DNA of 48,784 nucleotides from Paenibacillus sp. TCA20 (GCF_000732325.1 NZ_BBIW01000023.1:1-48784); one strand, 5' to 3'; counted from the stretch's first letter, positions 31,059 through 39,362 are shown. Notes: a model not told the origin generated them from the sequence alone. Program-made: numbers and translations.

Positions 31059-31110
31059 TATTAGAATCAATTTCATAATACCTTTAACTGTTAACAAAGG
31101 AGACGATGAC

Positions 31111-31608
31111 ATGAAGCAGAAAGGCACGACCTTTCATGCCCTTTCTATGAGTGAAGAGCATGCAGCTGAGATCTGCACTTGGCAGTACGAACCTCCTTAT
31201 AACATATATGGCTGGCTGCCCTGGGAGCAAATGAAGGCACTTGAGATTGAATTCGGCGACCCTAAGCTTCGAGACACACAATATTTATCCATTGTAAATG
31301 ATACCGGTGAGCTATACGGGTTCGCACAATTATTTCCTCTAGCCGGTGTGACCCGGCTTGGTCTCGGTCTGAGACCTGATCTGTGCGGGCAGGGGCTCGG
31401 AGCCCCCTTCGTAAGCTCCATTGTACAAGAAGCTGCTGCCCGGCAGCCGCAGAATGAGATTGATCTTGAAGTTCTCACCTGGAATAAAAGAGCAATCCGC
31501 ACTTATGAGAAAGCGGGATTTGCTATTCATGATACCTATGAGCGCCTTACGCCAGAGGGTCCTAAGCTGTTCTTCTGTATGGTGTTTACTGGCACAAATC
31601 TCAAATAG
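31111..31608 (+). CDS. GNAT family N-acetyltransferase
   Basis: A 165-aa GNAT-fold acetyltransferase using acetyl-CoA; substrate unknown. The acetyl-CoA loop is visible as LRPDLCGQGLGAPFV (about 88-102) and the C-terminal strand-helix as VLTWNKRAIRTYEKAGF (about 121-137), both typical of RimI-like enzymes. The N-terminal part (CTWQYEPPYNIYGW) resembles a subgroup common in Firmicutes. The ATG follows AAAGGAG. It is a single gene without a recognisable terminator. Confidence 0.88.
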   Translation: MKQKGTTFHALSMSEEHAAEICTWQYEPPYNIYGWLPWEQMKALEIEFGDPKLRDTQYLSIVNDTGELYGFAQLFPLAGVTRLGLGLRPDLCGQGLGAPFVSSIVQEAAARQPQNEIDLEVLTWNKRAIRTYEKAGFAIHDTYERLTPEGPKLFFCMVFTGTNLK

Positions 31609-31673
31609 ACATGATTGTCTCTCCTAACTTTTGTTTAAATATTTACCATAAAATACTATGAAGCCGGTTCATG

Positions 31674-31696
31674 ATCCTTTATAATAAATGAAGGAT
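31674..31696 (+). promoter_or_regulatory. cytochrome c promoter region with dyad
   Basis: A -10 TATAAT (31680-31685) lies inside an inverted repeat ATCCTT (31674-31679) and AAGGAT (31691-31696). The -35 region (TATGAA, 17 bp upstream) is weak. The dyad over the -10 could be an operator. The AGGAGG of the next gene follows. Confidence 0.4.
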
Positions 31697-31721
31697 TGTA
31701 CATAGTAGGAGGACACAACGA

Positions 31722-32084
31722 ATGAAGAAATGGATCATGAGTGGGTTATTTTTCTTCGCTTGCGCTTTTGCCCTCGTGTTAATGTTTACGGTTCCAGGAA
31801 GAGAACATGTGGCTGAAGAGGAACAGCCTCCGGCAATGCCTGAGGTAACACTAGACGCTGCTGCTGCTGAGGAAAAGGCGAAGGCAAGCTGTATTACTTG
31901 TCACGGTAATCAACTGGAAGGCGGTATGGGGCCGTCACTGCAAACCATTGGTGCAGAACATGATGCCAATAAGCTGTACCAAATTATTAGTGAAGGCACA
32001 AGCGGGGGGATGCCGGCGTTTGAAGGTCAACTCACGGAAGAAGAGATTGCCAACCTTGCTTTGTGGCTGGCCGAGAAGAAGTAG
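31722..32084 (+). CDS. Membrane-anchored cytochrome c
   Basis: A 120-aa small c-type cytochrome. An uncleaved N-terminal helix (about 4-24) is followed by an acidic linker and a haem domain with CITCH (57-61) and the distal methionine M97 in GGMPAF. It resembles CccA/CccB of B. subtilis, which carry electrons to terminal oxidases on the outer membrane face. The ATG follows AGGAGG. It is monocistronic and ends at a strong terminator. Confidence 0.9.
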   Translation: MKKWIMSGLFFFACAFALVLMFTVPGREHVAEEEQPPAMPEVTLDAAAAEEKAKASCITCHGNQLEGGMGPSLQTIGAEHDANKLYQIISEGTSGGMPAFEGQLTEEEIANLALWLAEKK

Positions 32085-32100
32085 AGTCTATAACTTAAAT

Positions 32101-32160
32101 AAAACACGCCTGCAAGAGTCTGTATCTGTCGTCAGAACATACTCCTACAGGCGTGTTTTG
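32101..32160. terminator. bidirectional terminator between cytochrome c and pterin dehydratase genes
   Basis: A perfect 12-bp stem AAAACACGCCTG/CAGGCGTGTTTT with a 35-nt loop lies between two convergent genes; the T-runs fit either direction. Confidence 0.75.
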
Positions 32161-32177
32161 TTAATTCCTATTGCAGC

Positions 32178-32474
32178 TTAATTTTGCATCATTCTATCGT
32201 AAGCTTCATTATATTGTTGTGCTTCTTTAATATCGATCGCTGTTATTCCTCCATCATCCCATGAAGTGAGCCGCAGTGTGACCACTTTATGATCGATGGT
32301 GATAAAAGGGTGATGATTGAATGCCTCGGATATTAATCCGACTTCATCAACAAAGGCAATCCCCTTCATGAAGCTGGTAAACGTGAATTTACGGACAATC
32401 CAGCGCCCCTCTTCGTATTCCCAGCCCTCAAGTTTATCTAGATGAGCTTCTACTTCCTCTTGTGTAAAGACCAT
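32178..32474 (-). CDS. phhB: 4a-hydroxytetrahydrobiopterin dehydratase (pterin carbinolamine dehydratase)
   Basis: Dehydrates 4a-hydroxytetrahydropterin after aromatic amino acid hydroxylation; in bacteria without such hydroxylases it is also linked to folate or molybdopterin metabolism. It has 98 aa, with the active-site block FNHHPFITIDHKVVTLRLTS (H54, H55, P56) followed by W72 and D81, the PCD family pattern. The ATG follows AAGGAGG at 12 bases. No hydroxylase gene is nearby. The 240-bp gap to the next gene holds two short hairpins (around 32520-32565 and 32634-32672) without T-runs. Confidence 0.93.
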   Translation of the reverse strand: MVFTQEEVEAHLDKLEGWEYEEGRWIVRKFTFTSFMKGIAFVDEVGLISEAFNHHPFITIDHKVVTLRLTSWDDGGITAIDIKEAQQYNEAYDRMMQN

Positions 32475-32715
32475 CGCTTCAATCTAACCTCCTTGATAAG
32501 ACGTACTTACATTCAGCAGACCCGGTGCCTCACGTAAATACAGGCACTGCAATAAATGCAGTAAAAGAATGCTAAGCATATCAGCAAGCTTAGGTGCAAT
32601 TCTATCTCTATATTTACTGATATCTTACAATAAGGAACCGTTTGCTATCTGGTAAACGGCTTATCGTGTTCCATCTTATCATGTAAGCGATCCTAATTCC
32701 AGCGCCCCATTAGCC

Positions 32716-33009
32716 CTAAATCAGGGCTACGAAATCCAGTTCATCCTCGCCTATTAAGATATTCAGACGATGATTCTCCTTATCATGAATCACGACTCCA
32801 CTTCCCACCGTAATCATGGATTCGCCACCCAGCGCGTAAAACAAATCTTCTGCAAGCGCTTCATCTACCTCGCGCCGGTCTGCTGCTCCAAGCCGCTCCC
32901 AGTCCTCTTCTTCCATCTCGAAGAACGTATATCGATCTGGAATTTTTCCAATGGCCTTAATCAAATCTTCTAATATGTCACTATACTCGCGTCCATGTTT
33001 TACGCCCAT
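32716..33009 (-). CDS. hypothetical protein, 97 aa
   Basis: Unrecognised, acidic soluble protein. The N-terminal half is helical (YSDILEDLIKAIGKIP, WERLGAADRREVDEALAEDL) and the C-terminal half looks like a beta-hairpin pair (SMITVGSGVVIHDKENHRLNI). The ATG at 33007-33009 has GGAG eleven bases upstream; a GTG four codons earlier overlaps that site. The stop codon sits inside a 6-bp hairpin (AGCCCT/AGGGCT, 32711-32727) without a T-run. No functional link to the neighbours is visible. Confidence 0.7.
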   Translation of the reverse strand: MGVKHGREYSDILEDLIKAIGKIPDRYTFFEMEEEDWERLGAADRREVDEALAEDLFYALGGESMITVGSGVVIHDKENHRLNILIGEDELDFVALI

Positions 33010-33156
33010 ACGTGTGTTCACTCCATTTTTAGTATCGTGTTTCTATTATACCGGAAAATTAACCCTTCACAAAAATGAATAACGTGTCGATAAATATTAT
33101 AAATCAAAGGGATATCTTGAAAGGATTCAGATTAAATCTCATGGATGAGGTGTATG

Positions 33157-33957
33157 ATGGAAATTTCAACAATTATTGGACTGATACTAGGGTTAGTGTC
33201 CCTAGTTGTAGGTATGATCTTTAAGGGTGCACCACTTATTAATTTGGTGAACAACCCTGCAGCTTACCTGATTATTTTTGGTGGTACGGCGGCTACCATT
33301 TTTATGGCATTCCCCATGTCAGAGGTCAAAAAAATACCCAAGCTGTTTAAGATCGTCTTCATGAAGCAGAAGATGATCGATAAGGTATCACTGATCAGCA
33401 TGTTCTCCGAGTGGGCATCCATTACGCGTCGCGAAGGACTCCTCGCACTCGAGGCAAAAGTAGACGAAATCGACGATAACTTCCTGCGCAGCGGGATGCG
33501 TATGATTATAGACGGCAATGATCAGGAATTTGTCAGTGACGTCTTGATGGAGGACATCCACGCGACAGAGGAACGACACAAGACAGGCGCATTGATCTTT
33601 TCTCAAATGGGTATGTATGCTCCTACGCTTGGTGTTCTTGGCGCGGTTGTCGGTCTTATCGCAGCCCTTGGCGATCTCAGTGATATGGACAAGCTGGCTC
33701 ACGCCATCGCAGCTGCCTTTATTGCGACCCTGTTAGGTATATTTACAGGATATGTGCTCTGGCATCCAATTGCGAATAAGCTCAAGCGTATTTCCAAAAA
33801 AGAAGCCGAGCTTAAATTAATGATGGTCGAAGGTCTATTATCCATCCAATCCGGTGTATCCACCATTGCGATCAATCAGAAGTTGTCCGTATTCCTGACC
33901 CCGAGCGAACGCGCAGAGCTAGCAAGCAAGGAGGGAAGCACAGGTGAAAAAGACTAA
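33157..33957 (+). CDS. motA: Flagellar motor stator protein MotA
   Basis: Proton-driven stator subunit (266 aa) that forms the ion channel with MotB. Four membrane helices (about 2-22, 31-50, 150-170, 180-202) flank a large cytoplasmic loop (FSEWASITRREGLLALE) with the conserved charged residues. The channel region APTLGVLGAVVGLIAAL matches B. subtilis MotA rather than the Na+ type MotP. ATGs at 33145, 33154 and 33157 are in frame; the last best fits GAGGTG and the family start. A sigma-D-like -10 (GTCGATAA, 33085-33092) lies upstream but lacks a good -35. Confidence 0.94.
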   Translation: MEISTIIGLILGLVSLVVGMIFKGAPLINLVNNPAAYLIIFGGTAATIFMAFPMSEVKKIPKLFKIVFMKQKMIDKVSLISMFSEWASITRREGLLALEAKVDEIDDNFLRSGMRMIIDGNDQEFVSDVLMEDIHATEERHKTGALIFSQMGMYAPTLGVLGAVVGLIAALGDLSDMDKLAHAIAAAFIATLLGIFTGYVLWHPIANKLKRISKKEAELKLMMVEGLLSIQSGVSTIAINQKLSVFLTPSERAELASKEGSTGEKD

Positions 33958-34738
33958 GAAAAGACATGAAGAGCATGAAGAGCATGTAGACGAGAGCTGG
34001 CTGCTTCCGTATTCTGACCTGATGACCTTGCTTCTGGCCTTATTCATCACTTTGTTCTCCATGAGCTCCATTGATGCTCAGAAGTTTGAACAAATGGCGA
34101 GTGCTCTAAGCAGTGCGCTTAATGGAGGTACGGGTGTATTGGATAACAAGTCTGCCTTTCCCACCGATCCCAGCATGGACTTAGGCAACGAAACGACTCC
34201 GCCCAAAAATCCGGAGACTTCTCAAGAGGCTCAGCTCGCGAAGCAAGAGCAGGAAGAGCTGGAGAAGCTGAAGAAGCAGCTCGATCAATATATTAGCGAG
34301 AACGGGCTCACCGAACAGCTGGATACCAAGCTCAATCAATCACAGCTTATGATCACCATCGCAGACAATGCTGTCTTTGCTTCAGGGCAAGCGACAGTGA
34401 AGACCGAGGCAAGAGTTCTAGCTAAGAATATATCCCGCATGCTTCAGCAATTTCCTGACTATGATGTCATTGTTACCGGTCACACGGATAATATGCCTAT
34501 CAACAATGCACAATATAATGACAACTGGGATCTGAGCAGCGACCGGGCTTTGAATTTCTTGAAAATTATGCTGCTGAACACGAATCTGGATCCTTCGAAA
34601 TTTACACCTAGCGGCTATGGGGAATATCACCCTGTCGCGTCTAATGATACGCCAGAAGGGCGCGCCCAGAATCGCCGCGTCGAAATTTCGATTATTCGAA
34701 AATACACTGGAAGCTCTAACACGATGAGTGTGGAGTAA
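33944..34738 (+). CDS. motB: Flagellar motor stator protein MotB
   Basis: A 264-aa protein with a short cytoplasmic N-terminus, one membrane helix (about 25-46) bearing the essential proton-carrying D25 in PYSDLMTLLLALFI, a coiled linker (about 85-115) and a C-terminal OmpA-like peptidoglycan-binding domain (TGHTDNMPI near 183, GYGEYHPVASNDTPEGRAQN). The start is GTG at 33944 within the last 14 bp of motA, behind AGGAGG. The pair is typical of Bacillus motAB and ends at a strong terminator. Confidence 0.96.
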   Translation: MKKTKKRHEEHEEHVDESWLLPYSDLMTLLLALFITLFSMSSIDAQKFEQMASALSSALNGGTGVLDNKSAFPTDPSMDLGNETTPPKNPETSQEAQLAKQEQEELEKLKKQLDQYISENGLTEQLDTKLNQSQLMITIADNAVFASGQATVKTEARVLAKNISRMLQQFPDYDVIVTGHTDNMPINNAQYNDNWDLSSDRALNFLKIMLLNTNLDPSKFTPSGYGEYHPVASNDTPEGRAQNRRVEISIIRKYTGSSNTMSVE

Positions 34739-34793
34739 TTAAACAGCTGAATAACGAATAGGTCATGCGAATAGAACCATTCGCATGGCAATA

Positions 34794-34826
34794 AACAAAG
34801 CCTCCAATCCTGTTGGAGGCTTTGTT
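34794..34826. terminator. bidirectional terminator between motB and rluF
   Basis: A perfect 14-bp stem AACAAAGCCTCCAA/TTGGAGGCTTTGTT with a 5-nt loop serves the convergent genes. A second perfect 8-bp hairpin (CATGCGAA/TTCGCATG, 34764-34787) stands just upstream on the motB side. Confidence 0.85.
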
Positions 34827-34849
34827 ATATGGTCATTGCTCGTGCTTGC

Positions 34850-35551
34850 TTAGATCAGCTTGTAATTCAGGAGTTTCCCTAATTCCGATTTCTCCTGCTC
34901 GCTTAATTCACGCCAAGTACCGATCGCCTGGGAACCGAGATGAATGTTCATGATCCGAATTCGCTTCAGTTTGCGCACTTCATATCCAAACGCACTGCAC
35001 ATCCGCCGAATCTGCCGATTCTTCCCTTCTGTCAGAATGATGCGAAAGGTCTTCTCGGAGATGCGAGTCACCGTACAAGGCAGTGTTCTCTCACCTAGAA
35101 TCTTCACACCGCTGGACATCCCTCTCAGGAATGACTCTGTCACCGGCCTGTTCACAGTCACAATATATTCCTTCTCATGCTTGCCTTCAGCCCGGAGGAT
35201 TTTGTTAACGATATCTCCATCATTCGTCATTAAGATCAGACCCTCTGAATCCTTGTCCAACCGGCCAATCGGAAAAATACGTTCTTGGTGACCCACAAAA
35301 TCTACGATGTTTCCTTCAATGTGCTGCTCTGTCGTACTGGTAATGCCGACAGGCTTGTTTAATGCAATATATACGGTGTTGCCTTTGGCACGAAGCGGCT
35401 TCCCATCAACCAGCACTTCGTCCCCTTCCTCCGCCTGACTGCCAAGGACAGCCACAACTCCGTTGATTGTTACTTTTCCGCTGTCTACCAGCTTGTCCGC
35501 CTCTCTTCGGGAACAATAGCCTGTTTCACTAATATATTTATTAATTCGCAT
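34850..35551 (-). CDS. rluF: 23S rRNA pseudouridine synthase RluF
   Basis: A RsuA-type pseudouridine synthase (233 aa). An S4 RNA-binding domain (1-60, RINKYISETGYCSRREADKL) is followed by the catalytic domain with the catalytic Asp in GRLDKDSEGLILMTNDG (D99). The block DIVNKILRAEGKHEKEYIV is characteristic of RluF/YjbC. It modifies 23S rRNA, in E. coli at position 2604; the exact target here is inferred. The ATG follows GGTGAGTG. It is separate from the kinase gene upstream (36 bp). Confidence 0.93.
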   Translation of the reverse strand: MRINKYISETGYCSRREADKLVDSGKVTINGVVAVLGSQAEEGDEVLVDGKPLRAKGNTVYIALNKPVGITSTTEQHIEGNIVDFVGHQERIFPIGRLDKDSEGLILMTNDGDIVNKILRAEGKHEKEYIVTVNRPVTESFLRGMSSGVKILGERTLPCTVTRISEKTFRIILTEGKNRQIRRMCSAFGYEVRKLKRIRIMNIHLGSQAIGTWRELSEQEKSELGKLLNYKLI

Positions 35552-35586
35552 TCATTCACTCACCTAACATTAAAAAATCTGGATGC

Positions 35587-37893
35587 TTAAACTGCTTCAA
35601 CATCAGAAGGGTCGGTGTCACCATCTAGGACCTCGGGTAAAAGAATGGTTACCGTCGTTCCTTTACCCTTCTCACTTTCAATTTCCATCGTGCCTTTATG
35701 AGCCTGAATTAGTCGCTGACAGACCATAAGTCCAAGCCCAGTTCCCGTTTCCTTATTCGTAAAGAACGGCTCACCAAGCTTATGCATGATATCCTCCGGA
35801 ATACCAATGCCTTGATCCTTTATTCGGATTCTAATCTGCTCATCGGGAGTCTTAGAGATCGCAATACGGATCGTTCCTCCATCCGGCATTGCTTCCATCC
35901 CATTTTTTAAAATATTGATAAACACCTGCTTCAATTGATTCTCTCCGCAATGCACAATCGATGGTCCCTCGGCCTCAATATCGAATTCGATACCGTGCAT
36001 ATGAGCTTGGCTGTCGAGCAGAGAAATGACATCACCCATAATAAACCGGATGTCCTTCTGCTGGAAATTAACCGCCTGAGGCTTAGCCAATATGAGGAAC
36101 TCGCCGACAATCAAATTAATCCGGTCCAGCTCTGACAGCATAAGGTCGATATGCCTCAGATTCAGCTTCTTGGTCTGCTGCTGCAGCTGAATGAAGCCCC
36201 GAAGTGTTGTCAGAGGATTACGTATTTCATGGGCTACACCTGCTGCCAGCTGTCCAACGGTCGTCAGCTTCTCTGACCTGCGGAGCATTTCCTCCATCCG
36301 CTTGCGGCCCGTAATGTCTCTAGAAATACTAATAAACCCCGTGATCTTGCCTTCGTTGTCCCTGATAGGTGCTGTGCTCACACTGACCTCAATTCTACTG
36401 CCATCCTTGGCTAAACGGTAAGATTCGATATAAGGAACGGTCAGACCCTCATGAAGCTTCTGCGTCCGCTCTTTTTCTTCGTCGATTAATTCATCCGGTA
36501 CATTGGTCAGCGGTTTGCCGACAATCTCTTGACTGGTCCATCCATATAATTGTTCAAAAGCCCGGTTTACCTGAATTACATTACTGTTCTCATCTGTAAT
36601 ATGAATGGCATCCGCTGTCTGGTTAATCACCGACTCAAGATGCTCCTTCACTGCTCGATTTTCCTCATACATCTGCTTGAGGCGATTCGTATAATGACCG
36701 AGATTGCGGATCATCGCATTAATTCCGTTAGACAGCTGACCAAGCTCATCATGACGCTTCAGCTGCAATCCAATATTGAAATGTCCATCTGCCACCTCAT
36801 TTACCTTAGAGAGTACAATTTGGATAGGCTTTGTATATGCAGAAGCCAATAAATAGCTGCCAAATATGACAATCTCCAATAAAACAAGTGATACGGCAAT
36901 ATGACTAACCAGCTGCTCGGTTATAACGCCTTGGATCTCCTGATAATCGGTAATAATGCTTATGATGTAGGAGCCGCCTTCCGGGTTCGGAATCGGAATC
37001 ATATTCTTCAATACTTTTTTATTATCCACATTCGCTACATAAGACACATTATTACCGGTTTCAATCGCTTTATGAATTGCTGTGCCATCTTCCTTAATCT
37101 GCCCATACTCATACGTGCCGAACATAATCGGCCGGGTCCCAAATTTATAGTTGAGCTCATCCGTTCCATCGGGTGCCATAGATGGCTGTCCAAATGTGGA
37201 CGGATTAATCCCTGCAATGGATAGAATGGATGGATTCACATCCTTTACCTTCTCAATCATTCCATCTGGACTTGAGAACACAACATAGTCTTCCACCTCA
37301 GACGCATTCAGAAAAGGATTAATGATGTAATTGCGTTCTCCGTCGTGATAATATCCCCAAATATTGATGTTGTCCGGGTCTGAAGTGGCATATTCAAATC
37401 CATCGGACCAGTAGTGATCATAGGTAATTCCCTGAGGTATTGTTACTTGATTGAAGGCAAACAGCTGTTTAAAAGCCTCGTACCAATAGGTCATTTTCTT
37501 GGTGGATAAGCCAATCTCATTCGGGTCAGAGGATTTACTCACAATGATATCGTCCTCTGTTTGAATCATGAGTGAAATATCGGTAACTCCGGTTTCTTCA
37601 CTTAACTGTTCTAACTGCTCTATCGTGACGTTCTTGATATCGGGATCTAATTGATTGGCTGCTATAATGGAAGCCAGCCATATGTTCTTGGATATCTGCT
37701 TCTTAATGGACTCCGTGCTATTCTGATTCTGCTCCACTGCAAGTGCGATCTGCTTGGCAGCCGAAACGGCCCGCTTCTCGCTGTCCTGCTGTAAATTCTC
37801 CTGGGTCGTATAATAGCTTAATGCAATGTTGAGCCCGAGTATAATGAGTACCGAGAATGACATTACTAAAGATAATTTTATTTTAATGGACAA
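35587..37893 (-). CDS. Sporulation-type sensor histidine kinase (KinA/KinE-like)
   Basis: A 768-aa membrane kinase. Order: helix at 8-28, a large extracytoplasmic sensor region (about 29-330, Cache-like), second helix (about 333-353), HAMP (about 353-410), PAS (about 423-545), HisKA with GVAHEIRNPLTTLRGF (phosphorylated His near 565) and HATPase (NILKNGMEAMPDGG, DQGIGIP, TGTGLGLMV). There is no response regulator next to it, which fits an orphan kinase feeding Spo0F, encoded at 9201-9581. The start is TTG behind GAGGTGA. A weak promoter (TTTCAA-16-TATGAT) may lie upstream. The exact Kin orthologue cannot be named. Confidence 0.88.
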   Translation of the reverse strand: MSIKIKLSLVMSFSVLIILGLNIALSYYTTQENLQQDSEKRAVSAAKQIALAVEQNQNSTESIKKQISKNIWLASIIAANQLDPDIKNVTIEQLEQLSEETGVTDISLMIQTEDDIIVSKSSDPNEIGLSTKKMTYWYEAFKQLFAFNQVTIPQGITYDHYWSDGFEYATSDPDNINIWGYYHDGERNYIINPFLNASEVEDYVVFSSPDGMIEKVKDVNPSILSIAGINPSTFGQPSMAPDGTDELNYKFGTRPIMFGTYEYGQIKEDGTAIHKAIETGNNVSYVANVDNKKVLKNMIPIPNPEGGSYIISIITDYQEIQGVITEQLVSHIAVSLVLLEIVIFGSYLLASAYTKPIQIVLSKVNEVADGHFNIGLQLKRHDELGQLSNGINAMIRNLGHYTNRLKQMYEENRAVKEHLESVINQTADAIHITDENSNVIQVNRAFEQLYGWTSQEIVGKPLTNVPDELIDEEKERTQKLHEGLTVPYIESYRLAKDGSRIEVSVSTAPIRDNEGKITGFISISRDITGRKRMEEMLRRSEKLTTVGQLAAGVAHEIRNPLTTLRGFIQLQQQTKKLNLRHIDLMLSELDRINLIVGEFLILAKPQAVNFQQKDIRFIMGDVISLLDSQAHMHGIEFDIEAEGPSIVHCGENQLKQVFINILKNGMEAMPDGGTIRIAISKTPDEQIRIRIKDQGIGIPEDIMHKLGEPFFTNKETGTGLGLMVCQRLIQAHKGTMEIESEKGKGTTVTILLPEVLDGDTDPSDVEAV

Positions 37894-38136
37894 GACTTCA
37901 GCTCACCTCTTGGCTCATATCCTGGCGAAATGTGACTTTATTTACTACTTCTTAGGACTTTATGTATTTATAAAACCATCATACCTTTTAGTGGTCTATT
38001 TGAAAAGGAATCTGATTCGTAACTATGCAGTAATTTATAGGAATTTTCTCTTTATTGATTTGATATATCCCCATGTTAAATCTACAATAAATTAAACAGG
38101 TCAGAAATATGATATGAAAAATAATACACATATTTG
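37894..38136. other. AT-rich gap between the kinase gene and tadA
   Basis: About 240 bp of AT-rich DNA upstream of the kinase gene. No coding frame was credible. It contains a possible sigma-A promoter for the kinase on the minus strand (TTTCAA and TATGAT, around 37980-38010). It continues into the DnaA-box cluster. Confidence 0.4.
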
Positions 38137-38250
38137 TGCACAAATCCACAGGCCTTTGGATAATATGTGTACAAACTTGTTAGCAACTACAAGGTTATCC
38201 ACAGAGTTATGCACAACATGTTAACAATCGAATATTTGTTCGTTGGATAA
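38122..38250. promoter_or_regulatory. DnaA-box cluster upstream of tadA
   Basis: Two consensus DnaA boxes, TTATCCACA (38195-38203) and TTATGCACA (38207-38215), lie 12 bp apart in the same direction. Near matches flank them: TAATACACA (38122-38130), AAATCCACA (38142-38150), TTTGGATAA (38155-38163, reverse), GTTGGATAA (38242-38250, reverse). The setting is AT-rich. Origin-proximal genes surround it, so a DnaA-binding locus is plausible. The canonical dnaA/dnaN genes are not in the window. Confidence 0.55.
38229..38242. promoter_or_regulatory. LexA-like box upstream of tadA
   Basis: CGAATATTTGTTCG matches the Firmicute LexA consensus CGAACATATGTTCG at 12 of 14 positions, with both CGAA/TTCG half-sites intact. 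It lies 38 bp before tadA. Confidence 0.35.
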
Positions 38251-38279
38251 TTGAATAAGGAAAGGCAGGAACCACATAA

Positions 38280-38795
38280 ATGAACGAAATACAGTCCCAC
38301 ATCGGAAAAGACGAGGATTTTCTATACACAGATGAGTATTGGATGAGAGAAGCAATAAGTGAAGCAATAAAGGCAGAGTCATTAGGTGAGGTACCTATTG
38401 GAGCGATTATCGTTAAAGATAACGAAATTATCGGCCGGGGATACAATCTTCGGGAGCTTCAATACGATGCTACAGCACATGCTGAGATCATTGCTATTAA
38501 ACAAGCAAGCGAGCACCTAAAAGCATGGAGATTGCTCGACTGCAAGCTGTATGTCACGCTCGAGCCATGCCCTATGTGTGCGGGTGCCATCGTACAATCT
38601 AGAGTTCCTCATGTTGTGTATGGAACAACAGACCCGAAGGCCGGCTGCGCTGGTACGCTTATGAATCTGCTTCAGGAATCTCGATTTAACCATCAGACCG
38701 AAATTACAAGTGGAGTGTTACAGGAGGAATGCGCTGCGCTGCTTACGTCCTTCTTTAGAAAGCTTCGCCGCAAGCCACGTACGGAGGGGGAATAA
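38280..38795 (+). CDS. tadA: tRNA adenosine(34) deaminase
   Basis: Converts adenosine to inosine at the wobble position of tRNA-Arg(ACG). It has 171 aa with the zinc site H67 and catalytic E69 (AHAE), and C97 and C100 (PCPMC), followed by GAIVQSRVPHVVYGTTDPKAG typical of TadA (partly listed). The ATG has AGGAA at normal distance, and the N-terminus is extended by about 18 residues over the usual start. In B. subtilis tadA lies next to scr and dnaX; here it is 34 kb away and on the opposite strand. Confidence 0.94.
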   Translation: MNEIQSHIGKDEDFLYTDEYWMREAISEAIKAESLGEVPIGAIIVKDNEIIGRGYNLRELQYDATAHAEIIAIKQASEHLKAWRLLDCKLYVTLEPCPMCAGAIVQSRVPHVVYGTTDPKAGCAGTLMNLLQESRFNHQTEITSGVLQEECAALLTSFFRKLRRKPRTEGE

Positions 38796-38798
38796 CGA

Positions 38799-39362
38799 GT
38801 GGACACGATCCTTCGAGATACACAACACGGCATCTATATCAGGCCTTACGTGATAGAAGATACGGAAGCGTTACAGGCTATGTATATGGCGAGCAGAGAG
38901 CATCACGCCCCCTTTGAACCCATTAGGGGAGATGAATTTTACACCCTGGAATCCCTGAGAGATCGAATCCAATCCCGGCAGCAGGAAATCGATCAGGACC
39001 AAAGCTATTATTTTGGAGTTTTTGAGGCAAATACCGATAAGCTGATTGGACAGGTCAGTCTCACCAATATCGCACGCGGAGTGGCTCAGTATGCAGATTT
39101 AGGTTATTTTACGCATGTAGATTATATGGGTAAAGGCTATATGAGCGCAGCGGTTAAGCTAATCCTCTTATTTGCCTTCCGTTCGCTTCAGCTTCACCGG
39201 ATCCAGGCATCCATTCTTCTTCATAATATGGCGTCCCGCCGAGTCCTGGAGAAGAACGGCTTTGTGGCAGAGGGCATTGCCAGGGGATATCTGCTGATTG
39301 CTGGCCGCTGGCAGGATCACCAGATCTATTCTTTGTTAAATCCCAACGATGGACATGACTAA
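38799..39362 (+). CDS. GNAT family N-acetyltransferase (RimJ/RimL-like)
   Basis: A 187-aa acetyltransferase of the RimJ/YdaF/YjdJ type. Motif A is visible as YMGKGYMSAAVKLILLFAF (about 108-126) and motif B as HNMASRRVLEKNGF (about 140-153). This family acetylates ribosomal or other protein N-termini or small molecules; the substrate is unknown. The start is GTG behind GGAGGGGG and follows the tadA stop by 3 bp, so it is co-transcribed with tadA. Confidence 0.9.
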   Translation: MDTILRDTQHGIYIRPYVIEDTEALQAMYMASREHHAPFEPIRGDEFYTLESLRDRIQSRQQEIDQDQSYYFGVFEANTDKLIGQVSLTNIARGVAQYADLGYFTHVDYMGKGYMSAAVKLILLFAFRSLQLHRIQASILLHNMASRRVLEKNGFVAEGIARGYLLIAGRWQDHQIYSLLNPNDGHD

